Below, one piece after another: positions 6,388 through 12,566 of a DNA stretch of 12,566 bases. A model generated the notes under the pieces. The model worked only from the letters and a program-made list of their open reading frames with translations. It did not search any database and had not been told where the DNA came from. The position numbers were made by a program, and so were the translations under genes. Origin of the DNA: CAYMJK01 sp043101635 (GTDB taxonomy: Bacteria; Planctomycetota; Phycisphaerae; Phycisphaerales; UBA1924); assembly GCA_043101635.1 (NCBI GenBank), contig JBICIE010000193.1, forward strand, positions 1 through 12,566, given 5' to 3'. Positions within the stretch are counted from its first letter, which is position 1, and each line of letters opens with the position of its first letter.

Positions 6388-7527
6388 TCAGGTCGCCTGC
6401 AACGCCTCGCGAGCCGCGCGCAGCGCCTCGACAACCCGGTCTCGGGCGTCGCGCTGGAACAGGCTCCTGCCGCACAGCAGCCTGGCGATCTGCGACTCAT
6501 CGCGGCGCATCGCCTCCCGGATCGCCTCGACCGCCTCTTCCTCGCCCGGCGACGCCCAGACCGCGGCGAGCCGCCGCACCAGCCCTTCCGCCTCATCGAT
6601 GCGCGCCTGCAGGTCCTCCTCGCCAATCGCGATGATGGCAACGCTGTCCGGATCGTGCACCGGAAGTCGCTCGTAGTTCTCCGCGAACTTCCTGGCAGCC
6701 TCCGCGTCCGCGCCGACGCTCTCCACGAACCGTTTCATCCGATCGACATGCTCGCGGGACAGGCCGTGCTCGGCGATCAGGGCGTCCATGTGCCGCCCCG
6801 CCTCCGGCCCCGACCCGACCAGCCGAAGATACTGAGCCGTTGCGCCGACCTCCGCCTGCATCTGTTGCGCGACGCCGAGCGGCGCCCAGGCGTCGAAGCG
6901 GTTGATGGCGTCCAGCAGGCGCTGGCGCTGCGGCTCGGTGAGTTCGTTGCGCGCCGCGAGCCTCGCGATGTCGTCGAGCGTGAACTCAAGCCAGTAGGCC
7001 CGGCTCGTCTGGAAGATGGAAGCCGGCTGCTTCTGCGTCGCCCGGCACAGCAGCAGCGCCGTCTCGAGCCGGCTCGCCGCGCTGTCGAGGGCGCCGTCGC
7101 GCTCGTGACGCAGCGCGTCGGCCCGCAGCAGCAGGTTGACCAGCCGCATCCGCCCGGCGACGCGAGTGACCTCGCTGACATCGTTGGTCAGCTTCCAGAC
7201 CCGGCGCGTGATGCCGAGATGAAGATCGTCACACTGCGCCGCCTCCTCCGCCAGCGCGATCACCGGCGCCGCACGGTCGAGCGAAGCGCCGATCTCGTCC
7301 CACGTGGGGGCGCCCGGTTCGCCCTCGTTGTAGATAGTCGCATTCCCGAAGTCGATCGCATGCAGCAGCGGGCCGACCTGGCCCGAGAGCCACTCGGCGC
7401 CTCGGATCAACTGGCCGCCGACGAACGCGCATGGCGATGGCGGCAGCTCATCCGGATCAGGCAGTTGCTGGGCCGAAGCGGCCGCCGCCACCAGCAGCGC
7501 AGCGCAGACTGTTCGACCCGCCTGCAT
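6388..7527 (-). CDS. Exported helical protein of unknown function (379 aa)
   Basis: Function unknown. Residues 1-19 form a signal peptide (MQAGRTVCAALLVAAAASA, likely cleaved before Gln20), so the protein is probably periplasmic. The rest is strongly alpha-helical without transmembrane segments. A central stretch around residues 145-205 runs from a RLETALLLCRATQ helix, through PASIFQTSRAYWLEFTLDDI, to LTEPQRQRLLDAI. This resembles secreted planctomycete proteins in which an inventory of helices includes a P-x-x-I-x-x-L pattern and a later L-T-x-x-Q-x-x-x-L helix; that is pattern memory, not a search result. The C-terminal quarter is charged and rich in Glu, Arg and Ala. Three Cys occur in the mature region (CAF, CDD, CRAT) and another near the end (LLCGR). 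The ATG at 7527 lacks a good ribosome binding site but gives a clean signal peptide. spoVR follows on the same strand after 116 bases, so co-transcription is possible. Confidence 0.8.
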   Translation of the reverse strand: MQAGRTVCAALLVAAAASAQQLPDPDELPPSPCAFVGGQLIRGAEWLSGQVGPLLHAIDFGNATIYNEGEPGAPTWDEIGASLDRAAPVIALAEEAAQCDDLHLGITRRVWKLTNDVSEVTRVAGRMRLVNLLLRADALRHERDGALDSAASRLETALLLCRATQKQPASIFQTSRAYWLEFTLDDIARLAARNELTEPQRQRLLDAINRFDAWAPLGVAQQMQAEVGATAQYLRLVGSGPEAGRHMDALIAEHGLSREHVDRMKRFVESVGADAEAARKFAENYERLPVHDPDSVAIIAIGEEDLQARIDEAEGLVRRLAAVWASPGEEEAVEAIREAMRRDESQIARLLCGRSLFQRDARDRVVEALRAAREALQAT

Positions 7528-7550
7528 TGCAGAATCCTACCGGCGCTGCC

Positions 7551-7568
7551 GCCCTGCGGTTGCAGGGC
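7551..7568. other. Perfect hairpin in the leader of the exported helical protein gene
   Basis: GCCCTGC (7551-7557) and GCAGGGC (7562-7568) form a perfect 7-bp stem with a 4-base loop, 23 bases upstream of the minus-strand start at 7527. It could be an mRNA leader structure, a binding site, or one of the scattered spacer hairpins in this window. The rest of the divergent spacer, 7569-7774, holds no gene I can support. It includes a looser inverted repeat, CGGGGC at 7663-7668 with GCCCCG at 7683-7688. Confidence 0.4.
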
Positions 7569-7774
7569 CGCCTCAGGCCTCCGGGGCGCAGGCGCGGCGG
7601 CGCGATCATCCCGGAACGCTGGCGAGCCCGCCCGAGACATCCGCATCCAGGATTGGATCGAGCGGGGCTTCAGTCGGGCTCCGCCCCGTAGCAGCCGGAG
7701 CAGTGCAGCCGGCTCATCCCCGCCCGCGTCCGAGCCCTCCCAGAGCTACCCGGGGCGTCTGCGTAAAATGGGAA

Positions 7775-8257
7775 ATGCGGCGGGTATACATCGAAACCAC
7801 TATTCCGAGCTTCTACTACGATACGCGAGAGGCTGAACCAGCGCCTCTGTGGCGCAATCTGACTCGCCAGTGGTGGACGAACTGGGCGCCGCGATACCAC
7901 CTTGTGACCTCCACCTTTACGCTCCGCGAACTGGCCGCCGCTCCTGAGCCGAAGCGCGCAGAGGCACTGAAGCTCATGCGGGCGGTTGAGATCCTCGATG
8001 ACCCGCCGGAATTGGCCGACGTCACCGAATTCTACATTCAGCATCGACTGATGCCCGCCGATGCCGTTGGTGACGCAGCCCATCTCGCGATCGCTTCGCT
8101 CAGTCGCGTTGACTTTCTCCTTACCTGGAACCTCAAGCACCTTGCCAATGCAAACAAGTTCCGGCAGGTCGGCGTACTCAACGCGCGCCTCGGTCTGCCC
8201 ATGCCCGCCATCACGACCCCATTGACGCTCAGCGCGGAGGGACCTCCCGATGCATGA
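7775..8257 (+). CDS. PIN-domain ribonuclease toxin (VapC-like)
   Basis: A 160-residue PIN-domain protein of the VapC toxin type, expected to cut RNA when not held by its antitoxin. The N-terminal strand MRRVYIETTIPSFYYD matches a VapC-like subgroup that starts with YIETTIPS. The expected acidic metal ligands are Glu7 (where many PIN proteins have Asp), Glu52 in TFTLREL, Asp100 in AVGDAAHLAIA and Asp113 in VDFLLTWN. TWNLKHLAN at 117-125 is typical of the C-terminal part of the fold. The ATG at 7775 places the first strand at the very N-terminus, as usual; the open frame upstream to 7703 adds an implausible Pro/Arg-rich leader. The gene overlaps the next small gene by 8 bases, indicating translational coupling. 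The toxin precedes its likely antitoxin, reversing the usual vapB-vapC order. No clear promoter or strong ribosome binding site is visible upstream. Confidence 0.85.
   Translation: MRRVYIETTIPSFYYDTREAEPAPLWRNLTRQWWTNWAPRYHLVTSTFTLRELAAAPEPKRAEALKLMRAVEILDDPPELADVTEFYIQHRLMPADAVGDAAHLAIASLSRVDFLLTWNLKHLANANKFRQVGVLNARLGLPMPAITTPLTLSAEGPPDA
8236..8240 (+). promoter_or_regulatory. Ribosome binding site of the putative antitoxin, inside the toxin gene
   Basis: GGAGG lies 9 bases before the ATG at 8250, within the last codons of the toxin gene. It can pair with the following CTCC (GGAG at 8236-8239 with 8244-8247, 4-base loop). Ribosomes finishing the toxin could open this weak hairpin, which would couple the two translations; that consequence is inference. 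Confidence 0.45.
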
Positions 8258-8450
8258 ACGAACATCGCCCGGCGACATCCAGGAAGACCCCACCGTCGAG
8301 GAGATCCGTGCCATCCGTCGGCGATTCTGGCAGGAAGCAGATCGGGATCTCGCCCGGTACATCCGGCAGGCTCGCGAGGCTACCGAACGCCTGCGGGAAT
8401 CCGGAGAACTCCCAGATCCCGAGCAGCGCGGCGACGCGAGCGCCGCCTGA
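8250..8450 (+). CDS. Putative antitoxin partner of the PIN toxin (66 aa)
   Basis: A small charged protein, predicted helical throughout. It has the layout of short partners found beside YIETTIPS-type PIN toxins: a short lead, then DPTVEEIRAIRRRF (residues 13-26), then a helix with Asp/Arg alternation ending in Glu/Arg-rich residues. There is no recognisable DNA-binding fold such as the AbrB-type strands of classical VapB, so it may neutralise the toxin without being a strong repressor, or regulation may lie elsewhere. The ATG at 8250 overlaps the toxin stop codon by 8 bases and is preceded at good spacing by GGAGG. The ATG at 8254 is in another frame and gives an unnatural Arg/Pro-rich product. 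The gene ends 4 bases before the end of convergent lysS. Assignment as antitoxin rests on the coupling and the DPxVEEIR pattern. Confidence 0.65.
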   Translation: MHERTSPGDIQEDPTVEEIRAIRRRFWQEADRDLARYIRQAREATERLRESGELPDPEQRGDASAA

Positions 8451-8460
8451 CGCCTCAGGC
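8445..8460. terminator. Hairpin spanning both stop codons of convergent genes
   Basis: GCCTGA (8445-8450) and TCAGGC (8455-8460) form a perfect 6-bp stem with a CGCC loop. The right end of the left arm is the TGA of the antitoxin gene, and the left end of the right arm is the TGA of lysS on the other strand. It could act as a two-way transcription stop for genes only 4 bases apart, but there is no T tract and the stem is short. Confidence 0.3.
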
Positions 8461-10032
8461 CTCCGGACGCAGCAGCGGGAACGCAATCACATCCCGGATC
8501 GTCGGCGAGTCCGTCAGCAGCATGCAGATGCGGTCGATGCCCAGGCCCAGCCCGCCCGCCGGCGGCATGCCCACCTTCAGCGCCCGCAGGAAGTCCTCAT
8601 CCAGCGTGCGGAAGGTCTGCTCCTCATCATCCGCCCCGGCAAGCTGCTCGCGAAACTTGGCCTCCTGCACATCCGGGTCGTTCAACTCCGTGTACGCCGG
8701 CCCGATCTCCATGTGCGCGATGAACAGGTCCCACCGGTCGGCCACCTGCGGATCCTCCGGGCGCGGGCGCGTCAGCGGGCTCAGCGCTGCCGGATAGTCG
8801 GTCACAAACGTCGGCTTCTCCGGATCCAGTGACCGCTCCGCGACTTCCTCGAACAGCTCATTGACCACGAAGATGTCATCCATCCCCTCGTGCTTCAGTC
8901 CGCGCCGCTTCGCTTCCTCCCGGGCCCGCGCCCCGTCGCTCATGGCAAACCCCAGCGAACTCTCGAACAGCGACGCGTACGTCACCACCCGGAACGGGGC
9001 CCCGAAGTCCACCCGCAGATCCCCGAACGGCAGGCGCAGGCCCGAGGTATCCGCCTCCGGCGCGCACACCCGGTACTCCGGCTGCTCCACGGCGAACCCC
9101 GCCAGCTCGCGCAGCAGCGACTCGGTCAGCTCCATCATCGTCCCCGAATCGCCGTACGCCTCATACACCTCCATCGAGGTGAATTCGGGGTTGTGCTGCT
9201 TGTCCAGCCCCTCGTTGCGGAAGTTGCGGTTGATCTCGAAGACCCGCGGCAGCCCGCCCACCAGCAGCCGCTTCAGATACAGCTCCGGGGCGATGCGCAG
9301 GAACAGGTCGATGTCCAGCGCGTTCATGTGCGTGACAAACGGCCTCGCCGCGGCGCCCCCCGCCAGCGCCTGCAGCATCGGCGTCTCGACCTCCAGGAAA
9401 CCGCGCTGGGCCATAAAGCCGCGGATCCGCGCCATCAGCAGCGACCGCAGCTTCAGAGTGGCCATCGCCCGCGGCGTGGCCCACATGTCCACGTACCGCT
9501 GCCGGTAGCGCAGCTCCACATCCTGCAGGCCCGCCCACTTCTCCGGCGGCGGCACGATGCACTTGCTGCCGGCCCGCAGGCTGCTCGCCCACACCGTGAT
9601 CTCGCCGGTGCGCGTCTTCACCAGCGGCCCCTCGGCCACCACCAGGTCGCCCAGGTCGGTCAGCTTGGCAAGCCCGAACCCCGCCTCATCGCAGTCACGC
9701 TGGCTGATGGCCACCTGCAGGTCGCCCGTGTCATCGCGCACGTTGAGCCACACCAGCTTCCCGTTGTCGCGGTGCAGCACTACCCGCCCGGCCACGCGGA
9801 CCACCGGCCGCCGATCGACAAATCCCTCTTCCTTGCCGCGCTCCTTCTGCTCGACATCCGCGCCCTCGTCGTAGCGTGCCGCGCCGTCGGCGAGGCTGAC
9901 CAGGCCCTCGGTGCGCGCGCCATACGGGTTGATGCCCGCGGCGCGGGCTTCCTCACGATTGGCCCGCCGCTGCTGCTCCAGGCGGTGCAGGTCAGGGGCG
10001 GACTCGGGCTGGGCTGGCTGCTGGGGTTCCAT
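8455..10032 (-). CDS. lysS: Lysyl-tRNA synthetase, class II
   Basis: Attaches lysine to tRNA-Lys using ATP in the cytosol; an essential class II aminoacyl-tRNA synthetase of 525 residues, near the usual ~500. Order of parts: a helical N-terminal extension with NREEARAAGINPYG (25-38), the OB-fold anticodon-binding domain with VAGRVVLHRDNGKLVWLNVR (80-99), then the catalytic domain. Class II motif 1 lies around GFLEVETPML (211-220). The lysine-type stretch FVTHMNALDIDLFLRIAPEL (232-251) follows. Motif 2 is FEINRNFRNEGLD (265-277) with Arg269, Phe271 and Glu274, and motif 3 is GLGLGIDRICMLLTDSPTIR (494-513) with Arg501. EIGPAYTELNDPDVQ (442-456) occupies the usual ELNDP position. The ATG at 10032 is chosen because the protein upstream of it, in an open frame to 11193, is only the reverse of the glycosyltransferase gene. 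No good ribosome binding site is present. It is divergent from the GT1 gene across 57 bases. Confidence 0.97.
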   Translation of the reverse strand: MEPQQPAQPESAPDLHRLEQQRRANREEARAAGINPYGARTEGLVSLADGAARYDEGADVEQKERGKEEGFVDRRPVVRVAGRVVLHRDNGKLVWLNVRDDTGDLQVAISQRDCDEAGFGLAKLTDLGDLVVAEGPLVKTRTGEITVWASSLRAGSKCIVPPPEKWAGLQDVELRYRQRYVDMWATPRAMATLKLRSLLMARIRGFMAQRGFLEVETPMLQALAGGAAARPFVTHMNALDIDLFLRIAPELYLKRLLVGGLPRVFEINRNFRNEGLDKQHNPEFTSMEVYEAYGDSGTMMELTESLLRELAGFAVEQPEYRVCAPEADTSGLRLPFGDLRVDFGAPFRVVTYASLFESSLGFAMSDGARAREEAKRRGLKHEGMDDIFVVNELFEEVAERSLDPEKPTFVTDYPAALSPLTRPRPEDPQVADRWDLFIAHMEIGPAYTELNDPDVQEAKFREQLAGADDEEQTFRTLDEDFLRALKVGMPPAGGLGLGIDRICMLLTDSPTIRDVIAFPLLRPEA

Positions 10033-10089
10033 GGGCAGGGTGAAGGTTAGACGCCCCGGCGCCCGGCGCCGCATACGCTGGCCACCGCC

Positions 10090-11325
10090 ATGCGCATCGG
10101 CGTCATCAGCACCGGCTCCCACGGCGACATCCATCCCTATATCGCTATCGGCAGGGCTCTCGCCGCGCGGGCCCACGAGGTGATCTTCATCGCCAGCCCC
10201 TACTTCCAGCCCGACATCGAGCGGGCCGGGCTCGACTTCCGCCCGCTGGCGCCGGAGATCGATGTCGCCCCGCTGATGCGCAACCCCGACCTCATGCACC
10301 CGCGCCGCGGCCCGAAGATGGTCTTCCGGCTGCTGGCCGACTCCACACCGCGAGTGCTTGACGCCCTTGAGCAACTGCACGCCGAAGCCCCGCTGGACGC
10401 ACTCCTGGCCCACCACATCGTCCTCGGCGCCCCGTGGTTCGCCGACCGCCGCGCGGTGCCCCTGGCCAGCGGCGTGCTCGCCCCCATGCTCTGGTTCAAC
10501 CCGGCCGACCCCGTCCCCGCCCTCCAGCGCCGCCCGGGCGGCGCGGCGCTGGCCTGGGCCCGGCTCCAGGAGCGCATCGTGCGCAAATGGATGCCCGTGA
10601 CTGTCGACCGCTGGGTCAACGGCGTGCGCCGGCGCTGCGGCCTGGCCCCCCAGCCCGGGGCCTTCATGAAGACGTTCCTCGGCGGCGATGTCCGACTCGG
10701 GCTCTGGTCCGCCGCCCTGCGCGGGCCGCTGCCGGGCGATCCAGAGGGCGTGATCTGCGGCTTCCCCTTCTACGACCGGGCCGAGCAGACGCTCGACCCC
10801 GCCATCGAGCGTTTCTGCGCCGACGGGCCGGCGCCGGTGGTCTTCAGCCTCGGTACGGCGGCGTCGCACCTGCCGGGCGATTTCTACGAACTGGCCGCCG
10901 CCGCGTGCGCCCGCGCCGGCGTCCGCGGCCTGCTGCTGACCACCACGCCCGACACTGCGCCGTCGAAGCTCCCGCCGGGCGTCGCCGCCTTCGGCTACGC
11001 CCCGTTCTCCCATGTCCTGCCGCGAGCCGGCGCCTTCGTCTGTCACGGCGGGATCGGCTCGATCGCCCAGGGGCTCCGCGCCGGCTGCCCGACGCTGGTG
11101 GTCGCCTTCGCCCACGACCAGTTCAACAACGGCGTGCGGATTCAGCAGGCCGGCGCCGGGCTGATGATCCGGCGCCCGCGCCTGACGATCCACCGCCTCA
11201 GCAGCCTGCTGCGCCGTCTGCTGGATGACCAGTCAATGCGCTCGTGCGCCCGCCAGATGCGCTCACACATGGCGCACGAAGACGGCGCCGAACGCGCTGC
11301 CGACGAAATCGAGCGCATCGCCTGA
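10090..11325 (+). CDS. GT1 / UGT-like glycosyltransferase
   Basis: A 411-residue GT-B-fold glycosyltransferase related to the UGT/MGT and sterol-glucosyltransferase type. Such enzymes move a sugar from a nucleotide sugar to a lipid, isoprenoid or small molecule; the acceptor here cannot be told. The N-terminal acceptor domain opens with RIGVISTGSHGDIHPYIAIG (2-21), the family start seen as GTxGDVxPxxxLG, and continues with a typical RALAARAHEV helix-strand. The C-terminal donor domain has VVFSLGTAA (250-258) and the UGT donor-site signature FVCHGGIGSIAQGLRAGCP (316-334), then AFAHDQFNNGVRIQQAGAGL (339-358) with Asp343, Gln344 and Asn347. There are no transmembrane segments or signal peptide. 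The start ATG fits the family exactly although no good ribosome binding site precedes it. It is transcribed away from lysS and toward the GT2 gene across the heptamer array. Confidence 0.9.
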   Translation: MRIGVISTGSHGDIHPYIAIGRALAARAHEVIFIASPYFQPDIERAGLDFRPLAPEIDVAPLMRNPDLMHPRRGPKMVFRLLADSTPRVLDALEQLHAEAPLDALLAHHIVLGAPWFADRRAVPLASGVLAPMLWFNPADPVPALQRRPGGAALAWARLQERIVRKWMPVTVDRWVNGVRRRCGLAPQPGAFMKTFLGGDVRLGLWSAALRGPLPGDPEGVICGFPFYDRAEQTLDPAIERFCADGPAPVVFSLGTAASHLPGDFYELAAAACARAGVRGLLLTTTPDTAPSKLPPGVAAFGYAPFSHVLPRAGAFVCHGGIGSIAQGLRAGCPTLVVAFAHDQFNNGVRIQQAGAGLMIRRPRLTIHRLSSLLRRLLDDQSMRSCARQMRSHMAHEDGAERAADEIERIA

Positions 11326-11377
11326 CCTCTGCTCGCCGACCCTGCTCTCGGAGAGAACTGCGATTGATACGAAAGTT

Positions 11378-11531
11378 CAGGTTTCAGTTTCAGGTTTCGG
11401 ATTTGAGATTCGAGATTCGAGATTCGAGATTCGAGATTTGAGATTTTGAGATTTGAGATTTGAGATTTGAGATTTGAGATTTGAGATTTGAGATTTGAGA
11501 TTTGAGATTTGAGATTTGAGATTTCGGATTT
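11378..11531. repeat. Heptanucleotide tandem array, consensus GAGATTY
   Basis: Seventeen units begin at 11405 and recur every 7 bases to 11518, with one 8-base unit at 11440. The first four units are GAGATTC, an 11433 unit already reads GAGATTT, and nearly all later units are GAGATTT. Both sides end in CGGATTT (11398-11404 and 11525-11531), and degenerate CAGGTTT-like units extend left to 11378. It fills most of the convergent spacer between the two glycosyltransferase genes. The AT-rich composition contrasts sharply with its surroundings. Short frames through it encode repeats of NLKSQIS or FEIRDSR and are not credible proteins. Confidence 0.95.
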
Positions 11532-11585
11532 ATCTCAGGTCTCATCTCAGATCTCTGCCCGCCGACCCGACTCCCGCCCTCTGCC

Positions 11586-12320
11586 TCACCCCAGCAATCC
11601 ATACTTCACGATGCACCGCACCGCGCTGATTCCATCGCGCCACCCGATCTTCTTGCCCTCTGCGTAGGTGCGCCCGGCGTAACTCACCGCGGTTTCGTAG
11701 ATGCGGGCCGGCCGCACACCGCCGCTGGCCGGCAGTCGCAGCCTCGCGACCTTCGCCACCATCTCCGGCTCGATCCCGAAGCGCTCCTCCTTGAGGTCGA
11801 GATGCTCGGCCACCTCGCGCGAGAACGCCTTGAAGCAGCACTCGATGTCGGTGAGGTTCAGATTCGTCACCGCGTTACTCAGCAGCGTGATGGCCCGGTT
11901 GGCCACGTAGTGCCAGAAGTACAGCACCCGGTGCGTCTGCCCGATGAAGCGCGACCCGATCACCGCGTCAGCCCGGCCATCGAGAATCGGCGCGCAGACC
12001 ACGGCGTGCTCGCGCGGGTCGTACTCCAGGTCGGCATCCTGGATGATGACCAGATCCGCCCCCGCCTCCAGCGCCGCCGCCAGCCCGCTGCGCACCGAAG
12101 CCCCCTTGCCGCGATTGACCTCGCGCCGGATCGTCCGCACATCGTCGCGCCCATCCAGCGCTGCGACGATCTCCGCCGTCCCGTCCGTCGATCCGTCATC
12201 GACGACCACCAGCGTGCGAGCTGTAACGCCCTCGGGCAGGGCCGCCGCATCCACCCGCTCAATGAGCGCCGGCAGCAGATCCCGCTCGTTGTAGACCGGG
12301 ATGATCACGGCAAGGCGCAC
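11586..12320 (-). CDS. GT2 glycosyltransferase, dolichyl-phosphate-mannose-synthase type
   Basis: A 244-residue GT-A-fold enzyme of glycosyltransferase family 2, resembling bacterial polyprenyl- or dolichyl-phosphate sugar synthases. These transfer mannose or glucose from a nucleotide sugar to a lipid phosphate at the inner face of the membrane; the actual sugar is not predictable. Motifs in order: VIIPVYNER (5-13), the nucleotide-binding VVVDDGSTDGT (38-48) with Asp41 and Asp42, NRGKGASVRSGL (69-80), the metal-binding QDADLEYDP (94-102) with Asp95 and Asp97, IGSRF (121-125), and NAVTNLNLTDIECCFKAFSR (149-168), frequent in this branch. There is no C-terminal membrane domain, so it is the short soluble or peripherally bound form. 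The start is a GTG at 12320, chosen because the family begins two to four residues before VIIPVYNE; no Shine-Dalgarno site is visible. It is convergent with the GT1 gene. Confidence 0.93.
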   Translation of the reverse strand: MRLAVIIPVYNERDLLPALIERVDAAALPEGVTARTLVVVDDGSTDGTAEIVAALDGRDDVRTIRREVNRGKGASVRSGLAAALEAGADLVIIQDADLEYDPREHAVVCAPILDGRADAVIGSRFIGQTHRVLYFWHYVANRAITLLSNAVTNLNLTDIECCFKAFSREVAEHLDLKEERFGIEPEMVAKVARLRLPASGGVRPARIYETAVSYAGRTYAEGKKIGWRDGISAVRCIVKYGLLG

Positions 12321-12373
12321 CGGAGAGGATAGAACGGGCGCACGGACGGACGCCCGATGTGGCTCGCGCGGCT

Positions 12374-12540
12374 GGGTACCCCCCCACTCCGTGGGGGGGT
12401 CTTCCTGAATCCCGCCTCTGGGTACCCCCCCCCCCGTGGGGGTTCTTCCGGAATCCAGCCTATGGGTACCCCCCCACTCCGTGGGGGGTCTTCCTGAATC
12501 CAGCCTTCGGGTACCCCCCCACTCCGTGGGGGGTCTTCAC
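12374..12540. repeat. Tandem array of four ~45-bp hairpin units
   Basis: Units begin at 12374, 12420, 12464 and 12509, a spacing of 46, 44 and 45 bases. Each starts GGGTACC, followed by a C run, then ACTCC (lost in unit 2), GTG and a G run, and then a linker like TCTTCCTGAATCCAGCCT. The arms pair as hairpins with a TCC loop; unit 1 has a 10-bp stem at 12378-12400. Run lengths vary (C7/G7, C11/G5, C7/G6, C7/G6). Unit 4 is cut short after TCTTC. The linkers are also conserved, so this is a tandem repeat and not a CRISPR. It lies upstream of the GT2 gene. The same core occurs alone at 2332. The remaining bases to the window end, 12541-12566, hold nothing I can identify. Confidence 0.9.
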
Positions 12541-12566
12541 AAAGACCGTAAGCGCGCCATCGAGTG

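Noticed and set aside
4391..6676. Long plus-strand open frame opposite spoVR
   Set aside because: It is antisense to SpoVR, passes through the heptamer array and has no protein-like pattern. SpoVR motifs are unmistakable on the other strand.
6337..7836. Long plus-strand open frame opposite the exported helical protein
   Set aside because: The product is Arg/Pro-rich with no domain character and runs into the PIN toxin in another frame; the minus-strand frame has a clean signal peptide.
7569..8466. Exact 16-base match, CGCCTCAGGCCTCCGG at 7569 and at the 3' end of lysS (8451)
   Set aside because: Similarity fades at once outside the match, and a 16-base match is not surprising for two sites in such GC-rich sequence, so it is not evidence of a duplicated lysS fragment.
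10033..11193. Long N-terminal extension of lysS on the minus strand
   Set aside because: The extension is the antisense of the well-supported GT1 gene, a common effect in GC-rich DNA. Normal LysS begins close to the ATG at 10032.
11390..11602. Coiled-coil-like protein with repeated NLKSQIS on the minus strand
   Set aside because: It is the translation of the 7-bp array; 7 bases are not a multiple of 3, so the three frames cycle and give a periodic peptide. There is no start context or non-repeat domain.
12374..12540. CRISPR array
   Set aside because: Repeat spacing is regular, but the linkers between hairpins are conserved too and no cas genes are present. It is a tandem repeat.
1..12566. 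tRNA, rRNA, insertion sequence or phage genes
   Set aside because: No cloverleaf with a GTTCGA-type arm, no rRNA stretch, and no transposase or integrase motif was found on either strand by reading; a tRNAscan or profile search was not possible.

Overview
This looks like a GC-rich piece of a planctomycete chromosome, most likely from the class Phycisphaerae or a close relative. The best evidence is two secreted proteins with the paired Asp-rich loop module known as a GC-type dockerin; one ends in Gly-Cys and the other is cut by the window edge. Two exported or membrane-anchored proteins of unknown function, weak Shine-Dalgarno sites at many genes and dispersed GC-rich hairpins fit this picture. 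The assignment is inferred from protein style, because no rRNA or other marker is present.

Layout. (1) 1-1343, minus: 5' part of a secreted protein with two homologous ~200-residue halves, running off the window inside its dockerin. (2) 1344-1649: divergent spacer with a possible promoter. (3) 1650-2318, plus: membrane-anchored protein of unknown function. (4) 2319-2457: convergent spacer with a solo hairpin element. (5) 2458-4485, minus: lipoprotein-type LVIVD-repeat protein with a complete dockerin, a good promoter and a strong ribosome binding site. (6) 4486-4723: spacer with a perfect hairpin and a heptamer repeat array that touches the next stop codon. (7) 4724-6271, minus: SpoVR/YcgB family protein. 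(8) 6388-7527, minus: exported helical protein of unknown function. (9) 7775-8450, plus: a PIN-domain (VapC-like) toxin gene overlapping a 66-residue putative antitoxin gene. (10) 8455-10032, minus: lysyl-tRNA synthetase LysS. (11) 10090-11325, plus: GT1/UGT-like glycosyltransferase. (12) 11326-11585: convergent spacer filled by a second heptamer array. (13) 11586-12320, minus: GT2 glycosyltransferase of the dolichyl-phosphate-mannose-synthase type. (14) 12321-12566: spacer with a four-copy, ~45-bp tandem hairpin array whose core matches the solo element at 2332.

The genes do not form one pathway. Apart from the toxin-antitoxin pair, orientation changes often and spacers are present, so most genes are probably transcribed singly. 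The two dockerin proteins suggest a shared cell-surface or envelope attachment theme. The two glycosyltransferases are convergent and need not act together.

The least ordinary material is between the genes: two unrelated arrays with the same 7-bp period, a tandem array of homopolymer-armed hairpins with a distant solo copy, and short perfect hairpins with 3-4 nt loops in several spacers. I see no complete new multi-gene system. The best leads are these repeats, the dockerin proteins and the toxin-antitoxin pair.
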